Of a DNA stretch of 64,000 bases, positions 49,648-63,942 are shown in pieces (position 1 is the stretch's first letter; each line of letters starts with the position of its first letter). The position numbers were made by a program, and so were the translations under genes. Origin of the DNA: a bacterium (GTDB lineage Bacteria > Myxococcota_A > Bradymonadia > UBA7976 > UBA1532); the NCBI GenBank assembly GCA_030426085.1, contig JAUHYW010000063.1:1-64000 (forward strand), read 5' to 3'. The notes beneath the pieces were generated by a model that made no database searches, was not told the origin of the DNA, and saw only the letters and a program-made list of their open reading frames with translations.

Positions 49648-49667
49648 CTCGATCGAGTTGCGATAAC
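49648..49667 (+). promoter_or_regulatory. Palindrome and -10-like element before the second ATPase pair
   Basis: The perfect 10-bp palindrome CTCGATCGAG (49648-49657) is followed by GATAAC (49662-49667), 19 bp before the GTG at 49686. It could be an operator overlapping a promoter. No strong -35 is seen. Confidence 0.35.
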
Positions 49668-49685
49668 CCCCGCGGAGGTCGCGCA

Positions 49686-50978
49686 GTGCTCAACACCCTC
49701 AAGCTCACGGGCGTCGGCCCCGCGTCCACCCTGTCGGTCGAGTTCGCGCCGCGGCTGAATGTGTTCACCGGAGACAACGGGCTCGGCAAGAGCTTCGTGC
49801 TCGATGTCGCGTGGTGGGCGCTGACCGGCTCGTGGGCCGGTCAGGTCGCCGCGCCGTCTCGACCGAGGCGAGGGGCCCCGGCGATCGAGTGGGTCGGGCA
49901 GAGCGCGCGGGGCCCCACGGCGCCCAACCACAGCGCGTACTCGGCCGAGCGCCGGGACTGGGAGCGGCCGCTGGCCCGACCCGCGATGCCGGGGCTGACG
50001 CTCTATGCTCGGGTCGATGGCAGCTTCGCGGTGTGGGATCCGGCCCGCAACTTCTGGAAACAGGGGGCGCCCCGCGGGATCGACGAGGCCGAGCGGTCCG
50101 AGGCGTTCTACTTCGACAAGACGCAGGTGTGGTACGGATTGCGGCTCGAAGGCCGGACGGAGCCGGTCACCGAGGGGTTGTTCCGGGACTGGTCGCAGTG
50201 GCAGCTCAAGTCGAAGGCGGGCGAGGGCGGGGACGTCGATCCGTTTCGCTTGTTGACGGCGGCGCTCGAGGCGCTGTCGCCCGACCCCGACGAGCGTTTG
50301 CGGCCGGGGCCGCTCGTCCGGCCACCGGGCGCGAGCCGGGACGAGCCCTCGCTGGCCTTCGGCTATGGGACCGTGCCCGTCCGGCATGCCTCCGCAGGGG
50401 TCCAACGCATCCTGGCGCTGGCCTATCTCATCGTGTGGGCGTGGTATGAGCATCGCATCGCCGCCGACGCGATCGCGGCCGAGCCGACCCGCCGGATCAC
50501 CCTCCTCGTCGACGAGGTCGAGACACACCTGCACCCTCAGTGGCAGCGGCGCCTGCTGCCGGCGCTGATGGGTGTATTGCATGGGCTCGGGTCCGATGTG
50601 AGCGTGCAAGCGCTGCTCACGACCCACTCCCCCCTGGTGCTCGCGTCGCTCGAGCCCGAGTTCGACGAGCAGCAGGACCGCCTGTTCCTCTTCGAGCAGG
50701 TCGGTGAGCAGGTGACGCTGCGCCCGCTGCGGTGGACCCCGTACGGCGACGCGGTCGGATGGTTGCTGTCTCCCGTCTTCGCGCTGGAGCAGGCCCGCTC
50801 GGTGCCGGCCGAGCAGGCCATCGAGGCCGCCGAGGCGTTCATGCGCGGTGACCTGAACGCGCTGCCGGATGGCTTGAGCACCGCCGAGGCGATCGACGCC
50901 GAGCTTCGGCGGGTCCTGCCCGGCGACGATGCCTTCTGGCCCCGTTGGATCCTCTCGAGCCGGCCGTACGGGACGTGA
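49686..50978 (+). CDS. AAA ATPase (AAA_21-like), partner of HNH-like protein
   Basis: A 430-residue ABC-type ATPase. The P-loop is FTGDNGLGKSFVLD (residues ~27-40). An insert of ~190 residues contains EAFYFDKTQVWYGLRL. HASAGVQRILALAYLIVW is the signature-like helix, ITLLVDEVETHLHPQWQ (~270-286) the Walker B, and LLTTHSPLVLASL (~310) the H-loop. This matches the RecF/OLD-like ATPases that accompany nucleases in Septu-like and other anti-phage loci. The GTG at 49686 has GGAGG 7 bases upstream. It overlaps the next gene by GTGA. Third codon positions contain visibly more A/T than in neighbouring genes, suggesting acquisition by transfer. Confidence 0.84.
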   Translation: MLNTLKLTGVGPASTLSVEFAPRLNVFTGDNGLGKSFVLDVAWWALTGSWAGQVAAPSRPRRGAPAIEWVGQSARGPTAPNHSAYSAERRDWERPLARPAMPGLTLYARVDGSFAVWDPARNFWKQGAPRGIDEAERSEAFYFDKTQVWYGLRLEGRTEPVTEGLFRDWSQWQLKSKAGEGGDVDPFRLLTAALEALSPDPDERLRPGPLVRPPGASRDEPSLAFGYGTVPVRHASAGVQRILALAYLIVWAWYEHRIAADAIAAEPTRRITLLVDEVETHLHPQWQRRLLPALMGVLHGLGSDVSVQALLTTHSPLVLASLEPEFDEQQDRLFLFEQVGEQVTLRPLRWTPYGDAVGWLLSPVFALEQARSVPAEQAIEAAEAFMRGDLNALPDGLSTAEAIDAELRRVLPGDDAFWPRWILSSRPYGT

Positions 50979-51547
50979 AGCGCTTCGAGCAGAAGGCGGC
51001 GCCGCCTCACTTCGAGGAGGCGGTCGGCGAGCCGGGGCGGGCATGGCTCGCCGAGCATCCGACCGGTCGACCGCCGGGGTATTGGCAGCGGGTCTATCAC
51101 GACGTCTCGCGAGCGTTCGATGGCTTGTGTGCCTATAGCGTCATCTATCTCAGTCACGCCGGCACGGTCGATCACTGGGTCTCCATCGACGAAGATCGCA
51201 GCCTGGCCTATGCGTGGTCCAACTATCGGCACAGCGCCGGTTGGGTGAACAGTTCGAAGCAGGCGCTCCCGGCGAGCGCCCTGCTCGACCCATTCGAAGT
51301 CGAGGATGAGTGGTTCGAGGTCATCCTGCCCTCGCTCCAGCTCGTCGTGACCGACGCGTGCCCGGCCGGTGTGCGCCCCCGCGCTGAGTACACGATCCGA
51401 CGGCTTCGGCTTCGGGATGGGGAGCGGGCGATCGCCGGGCGGCAGGCCTACATGGAGCTGTATCGGGCGGGCGGCGTGACCCTCGAGCAGCTCGATGTCT
51501 TCTGCCCGCTGCTGGCCCGGGCGCTGCGGCGAGCCTCGTCGGCGTGA
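50975..51547 (+). CDS. HNH-like nuclease family protein (no zinc cysteines)
   Basis: A 190-residue protein whose GTG at 50975 overlaps the ATPase stop (GTGA), implying a stoichiometric partnership. LCAYSVIYL is followed by GTVDHWVSIDEDRSLAYAW, SNYRHSAGWVNSSKQ and LLDPFEVEDEWFEV. This is the layout of HNH-type proteins with VDHF.PK...YEWSNYRL...N..K...LDPF found beside AAA ATPases. The DH pair and the Asn and N..K residues are kept. The Cys pairs of zinc-knuckle HNH enzymes are absent. A nuclease effector of a two-gene defence system is the likely role, by inference. Codon use is less GC-biased than in flanking genes. A longer start at TTG 50945 is possible but less likely. Confidence 0.75.
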   Translation: MKRFEQKAAPPHFEEAVGEPGRAWLAEHPTGRPPGYWQRVYHDVSRAFDGLCAYSVIYLSHAGTVDHWVSIDEDRSLAYAWSNYRHSAGWVNSSKQALPASALLDPFEVEDEWFEVILPSLQLVVTDACPAGVRPRAEYTIRRLRLRDGERAIAGRQAYMELYRAGGVTLEQLDVFCPLLARALRRASSA

Positions 51548-51610
51548 GCCGCATCGGGCCGCACGAGCACCTTCGGGCGTATGCCATCCGGTGACTACTG
51601 ATTTCGGCAG

Positions 51611-51639
51611 TTGACAGCGCCCCACCGCTCGACTGAAGT
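51611..51639 (+). promoter_or_regulatory. Putative promoter of the DUF3604 operon
   Basis: A consensus -35 TTGACA (51611-51616) is followed after 17 bp by a weak -10, TGAAGT (51634-51639), ahead of the leader ORF at 51667. The -10 is poor, so an activator may be needed. Confidence 0.45.
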
Positions 51640-51666
51640 GGCGCCCTCTTTGCCGGGAGAGGCTCG

Positions 51667-51720
51667 ATGGACACGCGCCGAACGCTCCGATCCCTCAGCG
51701 GCGTAGGGGTGTGCCGGTGA
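51667..51720 (+). CDS. 17-residue leader ORF, coupled to the DUF3604 gene
   Basis: ATG at 51667 with GGGAGAGG 6 bases upstream encodes MDTRRTLRSLSGVGVCR. Its TGA (51718-51720) overlaps the GTG at 51717 of the DUF3604 gene (GTGA). The Shine-Dalgarno is better than that of the large gene, so its translation may deliver ribosomes to the operon. Arg is abundant (5 of 17). No attenuator hairpin is evident. It could also be a chance ORF. Confidence 0.4.
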   Translation: MDTRRTLRSLSGVGVCR

Positions 51721-53990
51721 GGAAGACGCTCCGGGTGCTGGCGTGGGTCCTGGGGCCGGTCGCGCTGCTCCTCGGGCTCTATCTCGCGGGGTTCTACGCC
51801 GGTCTGTATGGCGACGTGCCCACCGCTGGCGAGCTGCGGCTGACGACGCCGCCGCCCCCGCCGCTGATCGTGCGCCGCGTCGAGTCCCGGCGGGCCGCGG
51901 GGCGGTCGGTCGGCGCCCCGTCGACGACGCAGATCCTCTTCGGCGATCTGCATGTGCACACGACCTTCTCCACCGACGCCTTCTTGTGGAGCCTGCCGAT
52001 GTTCGGCGGAGTCGGCACCCACCCGGTCGCCGACGCGTGTGACTACGCCCGCTACTGCTCGGGGCTGGACTTCTGGGCGATCACCGATCACGCCGAGGCG
52101 TCGACCCCCCGCCGCTGGCGGGAGACGAAGGCCGCGCTGCGGCGGTGTCAGGCGGTGTCCGGCGCGGGGCCCGATCGCGACCTGTACGCCTTCGTCGGCT
52201 TCGAGTGGACCCAGGTGGGGCCCACGCCGAGCGAGCACTACGGCCACAAGAACGTGATCTTCCGCGATCTGGACGACGCGCGCGTCGCCCGGCGCCCCAT
52301 CGCGGCCCGGGGCGCGGCGTTCACCGTGCTGCGCGAGCGCGCGCAGAAGATGCCCCCCGCGATCCCGCTGCTGGCGGGGGCCGACAGCGGGCGCTACTTC
52401 GACTTCAACGCCTTCATCGACGAGGTCCGGGCCCAGCCGCTGTGTGATCCCGAGGCGTCGTCGGACACCTTGCCCGCCGACTGCATCGAGGTGGCCGCGA
52501 CGCCCGCCGATCTGGTGCGCCGGCTCGACGCGCAGGGGCTCGATCCGCTGATCATCCCCCACGGCACGACCTGGGGGTTCTACACGCCGCCGGGCACGAC
52601 GCTGGACAAGTCGCTCGCCCCGGCGATGCGCCCCGAGCGGCTCGGGCTGTTCGAGATCTACTCGGGGCACGGCAACGCCGAGGAGCACCGGGCCTATCGG
52701 GCGGTCGAGCTGGCCGAGCCGGTCGACGGCGAGGCCCGCGGGGTGTGCCCGGCGCCGGTGCCCGGCCACCTGACCGCGTGCTGGCGGGCGGGCGAGATCA
52801 TCGAAGAGCGCTGCGTCGCCGCCGGGGAAGACCCGGCGACCTGCGCCGGGCGGGCGGCGGAGGCCCGGGCGCACAGCGCGAACATGGGGGTCGCCGGGCA
52901 CCTCGCCGTCCGCGGCGAGTCCGCGGCCGATTGGCTCGACGCCGGGCAGTGCCGCGACTGCTTCCAGCCGGCCTTCAACCACCGCCCGGGCGGCTCGGCG
53001 CAGTACGGGCTCGCGCTGTCGGACTTCGAAGGCCCGGGGCCGCCGACCCGGTTCGTGTGGGGCTTCGTCGGCTCGTCGGACAACCACCGGGCCCGCCCGG
53101 GCACCGGGTTCAAAGAGGCGCTGCGCTTCGGCGACACCGACGCGGCGGGCGCGGTCGACGAGGGGTGGCGGGCGCGCATCATCGGCCCGGGCGAGGCCCC
53201 CGAGGCGCGCTCGGTGTCGATCTCGCGGGAGGCGCTGCGGGCCTCGGCGAGCTTGCAGATGACCGAGCTGGAGCGGCAGAGTTCGTTCTGGCTGACCGGC
53301 GGGCTGGCCGCGGTGCACGCCACCGAGCGCAGCCGGGCCGGCATCTGGGACGCTCTGAAGCGGCGCGAGACCTACGCCACGTCGGGGCCGCGCATCCTGC
53401 TGTGGTTCGATCTGGTCGAGGCCGGCACCGGCGCGCGCCACCCGATGGGCAGCGTGGTGGCGTCGGCGGCGCCCCGGTTCGAGGTGCGGGCGGTCGGGGC
53501 GTTCGAGCAGCAGCCGGGCTGCCCCGAGCGGACGTGGGGTGATCCGGCGCTGGCCCGCGAGATCTGCGGCGGCGTCTGCGACAACCCCTCCGACCGCCGC
53601 CACCGCATCGAGCGGATCGAGGTCGTGCGCATCCGGCCGCAGGTGCGGCCCGGCGAGCCGGTGGCCGGTCTGATCGACGACCCGTTTCTGGTGCATTCGT
53701 GCCCGCCGTCCCCCACGGGCTGCCGCTTCGCGTTCGAGGATCCGTCGTTCGCGGCCGGTGGGCGGGACGCGACGTACTACGTGCGCGCCGTCCAGGAGGC
53801 GACGCCCACCATCAACGCCGACAACCTGCGCTGCCGCGTCGACGCCGACGGGGACTGCGTCGAGGTCGACCCGTGCTACGGCGACTACCGCGTCGACCGC
53901 GAGGACGCCTGCCGCGCCCCGTCGCAGCACCGGGCGTGGTCGTCGCCGATCTACGTGGCCCACGGGCCCTCGCCGGGCAGCGCCCCATGA
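51717..53990 (+). CDS. DUF3604 family protein, membrane-anchored
   Basis: A 757-residue protein. An N-terminal signal anchor (~5-27, RVLAWVLGPVALLLGLYLAG) exports the rest. ILFGDLHVHTTFSTDAF and LDFWAITDHAEA are PHP-like metal motifs characteristic of DUF3604. IIPHGTTWGF, YSGHGNAEEH and FVGSSDNHRARPGTGF further on complete the family signature. Many Cys residues suggest disulfides in an extracytoplasmic domain. The activity is unproven; a metal-dependent hydrolase is likely. The GTG at 51717 lies 7 bases after AGGGG and overlaps the leader ORF; GTG at 51711 is the alternative. The stop overlaps the next start (ATGA). Confidence 0.84.
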   Translation: MRKTLRVLAWVLGPVALLLGLYLAGFYAGLYGDVPTAGELRLTTPPPPPLIVRRVESRRAAGRSVGAPSTTQILFGDLHVHTTFSTDAFLWSLPMFGGVGTHPVADACDYARYCSGLDFWAITDHAEASTPRRWRETKAALRRCQAVSGAGPDRDLYAFVGFEWTQVGPTPSEHYGHKNVIFRDLDDARVARRPIAARGAAFTVLRERAQKMPPAIPLLAGADSGRYFDFNAFIDEVRAQPLCDPEASSDTLPADCIEVAATPADLVRRLDAQGLDPLIIPHGTTWGFYTPPGTTLDKSLAPAMRPERLGLFEIYSGHGNAEEHRAYRAVELAEPVDGEARGVCPAPVPGHLTACWRAGEIIEERCVAAGEDPATCAGRAAEARAHSANMGVAGHLAVRGESAADWLDAGQCRDCFQPAFNHRPGGSAQYGLALSDFEGPGPPTRFVWGFVGSSDNHRARPGTGFKEALRFGDTDAAGAVDEGWRARIIGPGEAPEARSVSISREALRASASLQMTELERQSSFWLTGGLAAVHATERSRAGIWDALKRRETYATSGPRILLWFDLVEAGTGARHPMGSVVASAAPRFEVRAVGAFEQQPGCPERTWGDPALAREICGGVCDNPSDRRHRIERIEVVRIRPQVRPGEPVAGLIDDPFLVHSCPPSPTGCRFAFEDPSFAAGGRDATYYVRAVQEATPTINADNLRCRVDADGDCVEVDPCYGDYRVDREDACRAPSQHRAWSSPIYVAHGPSPGSAP

Positions 53991-54886
53991 GCGGGGACGG
54001 TCCGCCGAGCGGGCGCCGGGGCCCGTGGCGGCTGGCGGGGATCGGCGCGGCGCTGGGGCTGGCCCTCGCGGTCTGGAGCAGCCTGGGGCGCCCGGGGCCG
54101 GCGCTCGGCGGGCCCCCGCCCGCGGCCACCGTCGACGGGCGCGTGATCCCGCTCGCCGAGTATCTGCGCGCCGTCGAGGCCATCGCCGCCGATCGGGGTC
54201 GCCCGCCGACCGCCGCCGAGCGGGCGCGGGCCCTCGCCATGTTGATCCGGGAGGAGCTGCTCGTGCAGCAGGCGCTCGAGCTGGACCTCGTGCGCGCCGA
54301 TCGCACGGTGCGCAAGGCGGTGGTCGCGGGCATGCTGCAAGCCATCGCCGGTGAGGTCGCCGGGGCGGCGCCGACCGAGGGCGAGCTGCGGGCCTTTCAC
54401 GCGGCGCACCCCGAGGTGGGCGCGGCGGGGGTGCGGCTGCATGTGCGGGTGGCCCGCGCCGACGACGCGCCGGCCGCGGATGGCTTCGCGGCCGCGCTGG
54501 TGGCCGGGGCCGACTTCGACGGCGCGATGGGGGCGCTGGCGGGCGTGCGTCCGGTCGAGGCGCCCGACGCGCCCGCGCCGATCCGCACGCTGCGGGGCTA
54601 TCTGGGGCCGACGCTGGTCGACGCGGCGACCCGGGCCGAGCCGGGCACGATCGTCGGCCCCATCCCGGTCGAGGGCGCGCTGTATGTCATATGGGTGAAG
54701 GCGCGATCGGGCGGCCTCGCCGCTGACTTCGACGCGGCGCGACCTCGGATCGAGGCCGAGTGGCGCCGCCGCCGCGAGGCCCGGCGCGCCGAGGATCACC
54801 TCGCGCGGCTCGAGCGCCGAGCGCGGATCGAGCGCCGGGTGGATCCGGCCGCGCCGGTCGGGCGGGCGCGGGCGCCTCGGCCATGA
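53987..54886 (+). CDS. Parvulin-like peptidyl-prolyl isomerase, membrane-anchored
   Basis: A 299-residue protein. A signal anchor (~14-32, WRLAGIGAALGLALAVW) precedes a SurA/PrsA-like N-terminal part (AATVDGRVIPLAEYLRAVEAI, then LAMLIREELLVQQALELDLV). Next comes TEGELRAFHAAHPEV and a short parvulin-like region (VRLHVRVA, then FDGAMGALAG, and RAEPGTIVGPIPVEGALYVIWV). The catalytic parvulin residues are not all recognisable, so it may act mainly as a chaperone. It ends in an Arg-rich helix. The ATG overlaps the DUF3604 stop and its own stop overlaps the HupE/UreJ start, so all three form one coupled operon. Confidence 0.8.
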   Translation: MSGDGPPSGRRGPWRLAGIGAALGLALAVWSSLGRPGPALGGPPPAATVDGRVIPLAEYLRAVEAIAADRGRPPTAAERARALAMLIREELLVQQALELDLVRADRTVRKAVVAGMLQAIAGEVAGAAPTEGELRAFHAAHPEVGAAGVRLHVRVARADDAPAADGFAAALVAGADFDGAMGALAGVRPVEAPDAPAPIRTLRGYLGPTLVDAATRAEPGTIVGPIPVEGALYVIWVKARSGGLAADFDAARPRIEAEWRRRREARRAEDHLARLERRARIERRVDPAAPVGRARAPRP

Positions 54887-56112
54887 GCGCCCGGCTGCCC
54901 GGCGCGCCGGGCTCTGCCCTCGCGCTGTGGGCGCTGCTCGCGATCGGCTGGGCCGCGTCGGCGGCGGCCCACACCCGCAGCGAGTCGTTCTCCACCTGGC
55001 GTCTGGATGGCCGGCGGGTCGTGGTGGTCTTCACGGTCAGCGCGCACCGGGCCACGCTGCTCTCGGCCCTCGCCGCGCCGGGCGAGGCCGCCGCGCCGCT
55101 CGCCGATCGGCTCGCCGGCCACCTGGAGGCGACCCTCACCGTGCACCAGGGCCCGTCGCCCTGCGCGGGGGCGCCGCCGCGTCCGCTGCCCGCGGCCCCC
55201 GGCTATCTGCGGCAGCGGCTCGAGTTCACCTGCCCCGCCGACGTGCGCCTGCGGCCGACGCAGATCACGGTCGGGGCCTTCTTCGACCGCGCGGCGGGGC
55301 ATGTGCACCTGGCCCGGGTCGAGGATCCGTCCGGCGCCGGCTTCGAGCGGGCGCTGGACGGCGAGCGCCCGGCGTTCGTGATCCCGCCGCGCGGCGCGGG
55401 GTCGGGGGTCGGCGATGTGCTGATCCTGGGCTTCACCCATGTGCTCGGCGGCCCCGACCACCTCGCCTTCCTCGCGGCGCTGCTGCTGGCCTGCGCCGGC
55501 GTGCGCGCGCTCGTCGGGGTCGTCACCGCGTTCACGATCGGCCACAGCCTGTCGCTGGCCCTGGTCGTGCTGGGGCGGATCGAGCCCCACGGGCCGTCCG
55601 TCGAGGCGCTCATCGGCGCGTCGATCGCGCTGGCGGCGTGCGAAGCCCTGTCGGCGCGCTGGCCGATACCCCGCCGGCTGCCGTTGGCCCTGGCGGGCGC
55701 CCTGGTCGCGGCGATGGCCGCCGCGCATGGCCTCGGCGTGAGCGCGCTGCCGGCGCCGGTCTGGCTGGGGCTGGCCGCGTTCGTCGGGTTCTCCGGGTTC
55801 GCGCCCGCCCCGGGCCGCGCGCCGCGCAGCGGGTGGGCCCTGGCGATGGCCTTCGGTCTGGTGCACGGCGCGGGCTTCGCCGACGCGCTGCGGGCGCTCG
55901 CGCTCGACGGCCCGGCGCTGCTGGGCGGTCTCCTGGCGTTCAACGTCGGCGTCGAGCTGGGGCAGCTCGTGGTCGTGCTGCCGCTGTGGCTGATCGGGGT
56001 CACCGTCGCCCGCCGCGCCGGCCCGGCGGGGGGCCGGCTCGTCGCGCCGTCGGCCGCGGGGCTGGTCGGCCTGGGGGTCTTCTGGTTCGTCGAGCGCGCG
56101 CTCGGCGGCTGA
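54883..56112 (+). CDS. HupE/UreJ family membrane protein
   Basis: A 409-residue protein. The signal peptide ends near AAA-HT. A ~150-residue extracytoplasmic domain (SESFSTWRLDGRRVVVVFTVS onward) has one Cys pair. It is followed by seven or so membrane helices with the family motifs: GFTHVLGGPDHLAF, TIGHSLSLAL, GLVHGAGFADAL and FNVGVELGQLVV. These His/Asp/Glu motifs belong to HupE/UreJ-type metal (nickel, possibly other) permeases. No hydrogenase or urease gene is present, so the cargo is open. The coupled isomerase and DUF3604 protein suggest an envelope metalloprotein pathway. Its stop is 5 bp from the converging gltD stop. Confidence 0.86.
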   Translation: MSARLPGAPGSALALWALLAIGWAASAAAHTRSESFSTWRLDGRRVVVVFTVSAHRATLLSALAAPGEAAAPLADRLAGHLEATLTVHQGPSPCAGAPPRPLPAAPGYLRQRLEFTCPADVRLRPTQITVGAFFDRAAGHVHLARVEDPSGAGFERALDGERPAFVIPPRGAGSGVGDVLILGFTHVLGGPDHLAFLAALLLACAGVRALVGVVTAFTIGHSLSLALVVLGRIEPHGPSVEALIGASIALAACEALSARWPIPRRLPLALAGALVAAMAAAHGLGVSALPAPVWLGLAAFVGFSGFAPAPGRAPRSGWALAMAFGLVHGAGFADALRALALDGPALLGGLLAFNVGVELGQLVVVLPLWLIGVTVARRAGPAGGRLVAPSAAGLVGLGVFWFVERALGG

Positions 56113-56117
56113 TGGGC

Positions 56118-62182
<6,065 letters not shown>

Positions 62183-62467
62183 GGTGCACGGCTCCTGCTG
62201 CGCTGCGTCATCGGGCTCGCGATGTCATCACCGTGCGTCCGGAGGTTATCAGGAGACGCGGTCTCGGGCGACGTGTTTCTCGTCGGAGTGACGGCGGGCG
62301 CCCGCGGTCGCACAGCGTGGGATATCATGACGCGCTGCGCAAGGCGGGCCGCCCGGATCGCCGCGCCGTGGAGCGCCGGGGCGGGCGCCCGGCTTGATTC
62401 GATCGGGTCCGGCCCGTACATGCATCGGTGTATCGTCCGACGGGTGCGACGCGCCCCGGAGAGTGCC
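62183..62467. promoter_or_regulatory. gltB/glycosyltransferase divergent region
   Basis: A 285-bp gap with no gene. A TATCAT (62323-62328) inside GGATATCATG could act as a -10 in either direction. No nitrogen-responsive sigma-54 site (GG-N10-GC with TGGCAC/TTGC) is evident by eye. Confidence 0.35.
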
Positions 62468-63295
62468 GTGCTGCCGCCCGCCGCCACCGCCGATCCCCCC
62501 CCGAGCGCCGATCCCGCCCCGCCCCGGGTGTCGGTGGTCGTGCCGGTGCTCGACGAGGCCCGCACCATCGAGGCCTGCCTGACCCACCTGCGGGGGCTGA
62601 GCCCGGCGGTGCACGAGGTCGTCGTCGTCGACGGGGGCAGCGAGGACGGTACGGTGGCGCTCGCCGAGGGCTGCGCCGGGGCCGGCGGGCCGCCGATCAC
62701 GGTGGTGTCCGGCCCCCGGGGCCGGGCCCGGCAGATGAACCGGGGCGTCGAGTCGACCGAGGGTGAGATCGTCTGCTTCCTGCACGCCGACACCTGGCTG
62801 CCCCACGACGGCGTCGCGGTGATGCGGCGCACGCTCGCCGAGCGGCGCACGGCGCTCGGCGGCTTCGTCTCACTGATGCGAGGGCCCACCCGCACCCGGT
62901 GGGTCACCAGCCTGCACAACGCGCTCAAGACCTACTACGCGGTCGCGCTCTTCAAGCCCATCTGGTTCCTGCGGGGCATGCGGCTGCTCTTCGGCGATCA
63001 GGCGATGTTCTGCCGGCGGGGCGACTTCGACGCGGTCGGCGGCTTCGACGACGTCGCGATCATGGAGGACCTCGAGCTGAGCCTGAAGCTCGGCAAGCGG
63101 GGCCGGGTGCGGCAGGTCAACCGGATCTGCGAGAGCAGCGATCGGCGGGTCGCCCGGTGGGGCGCGTTGAAGGCCAACGCGCTGTTCGTCTACATCGGCT
63201 TCATGTGGGGCTTCGGGCTGCTCTCGCGGCAGGTGCGCGGGCGGTCGGTGGTCGACGACCGGCGGCTGGCGCGGCTGTACCCCGACGAGCGGTGA
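62468..63295 (+). CDS. Family 2 glycosyltransferase (TIGR04283-like)
   Basis: A 275-residue GT-A enzyme. VSVVVPVLDEARTIEACL begins the fold, VVVVDGGSEDGT gives the donor-binding Asp, and GRARQMNRGVES and CFLHADTWLP (His-Ala-Asp) are typical of TIGR04283 enzymes linked to arsenosugar or related biosynthesis. FGDQAMFCRRGDFDAVGGF and IMEDLELSLKLGKRG (ED of the catalytic base region) follow. A C-terminal hydrophobic stretch (LFVYIGFMWGFGLL) suggests membrane association. The GTG at 62468 lies 6 bases after GGAG and is preferred over the ATG at 62420. The substrate is inferred only. Confidence 0.86.
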   Translation: MLPPAATADPPPSADPAPPRVSVVVPVLDEARTIEACLTHLRGLSPAVHEVVVVDGGSEDGTVALAEGCAGAGGPPITVVSGPRGRARQMNRGVESTEGEIVCFLHADTWLPHDGVAVMRRTLAERRTALGGFVSLMRGPTRTRWVTSLHNALKTYYAVALFKPIWFLRGMRLLFGDQAMFCRRGDFDAVGGFDDVAIMEDLELSLKLGKRGRVRQVNRICESSDRRVARWGALKANALFVYIGFMWGFGLLSRQVRGRSVVDDRRLARLYPDER

Positions 63296-63307
63296 GCCCT
63301 TCCAAAG

Positions 63308-63934
63308 TCATTCGCTGTCCCGTCCCCATGAATGAACTCGGGATTCTCCCAGTTGGGGTCCGAAGTTGCCCCTTGGACAGTCCTCGGACCGATGCCTATC
63401 CATTTCGACTATCAGACACCCGAGCGCAACCAGTGCAGTGCTGAAGAACACTATCGCCCACCGGACGCCTCGCCGCTTCTTGTCGGCGATTCTTCCCAAG
63501 ATCCGTGCCTGTTGCTGAGCGTCTCTCTCTAGCTCCTCGTGCGATACCGAGATGTGGGCGAACTCAGTCAGTGTGGGAGGGACATCCCGGTAGAACGTCG
63601 GAGAGCGTTCATCACCGCCATAGTCCTCGCGGGCGGTCCGTGGCACGAGCACATAGCCGAGCCCCACAGTCGTCAGGAGTAGGAGAGCCAGATAAACCGG
63701 ATAGATGGAATGTGTGTGGTCGAGAAGGGGTACGGCGAAAACGAGGACTGCCCCGACCCGGCTGAGGACTGTCGCCGCGCCATCCAAAGCCGCGATAGCG
63801 GCCGTGGTTCGCGACAGGCACAGCTCAGGTGTCTCGAGCGCGCAGTTCAATGCGATGTATTCTTCGTTGGGAGTTTCCGGGAACTCGATGGGAAAGGGCA
63901 TCTCCTCGTCCCGGACTGTGTCGCGATAGGGCAT
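63308..63934 (-). CDS. Membrane protein, PycTM/SLATT-like candidate
   Basis: A 208-residue protein with three hydrophobic segments: VLSRVGAVLVFAVPLL (~57-72), IYPVYLALLLLTTVGLGYVLV (~78-98, two fused runs), and WAIVFFSTALVALGCLIV (~159-176). The cytosolic loop between the second and third contains ISVSHEELERDAQQQARILGRIADKKRRGVRW, written here in parts: a polar helix running straight into the last membrane segment. That plan recalls the two- or three-helix effectors of Pycsar and CBASS (PycTM, SLATT), but no cyclase gene is visible and similarity is by eye. GC content looks clearly lower than elsewhere. The C-terminus is polar. ATG at 63934 may be leaderless. Confidence 0.6.
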   Translation of the reverse strand: MPYRDTVRDEEMPFPIEFPETPNEEYIALNCALETPELCLSRTTAAIAALDGAATVLSRVGAVLVFAVPLLDHTHSIYPVYLALLLLTTVGLGYVLVPRTAREDYGGDERSPTFYRDVPPTLTEFAHISVSHEELERDAQQQARILGRIADKKRRGVRWAIVFFSTALVALGCLIVEMDRHRSEDCPRGNFGPQLGESRVHSWGRDSE

Positions 63935-63942
63935 TGCAGCTC

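Noticed and set aside
51717-53990. PHP-type DNA polymerase or histidinol phosphatase assignment for the DUF3604 gene
   Set aside because: Only the first metal motifs resemble PHP. The signal anchor, length and later GSSDNHRARPGTG motif fit DUF3604.
54883-56112. Naming the permease hupE or ureJ
   Set aside because: Family motifs are present but there is no hydrogenase or urease context, and the large extracytoplasmic domain belongs to the broader HupE_UreJ_2-type group.
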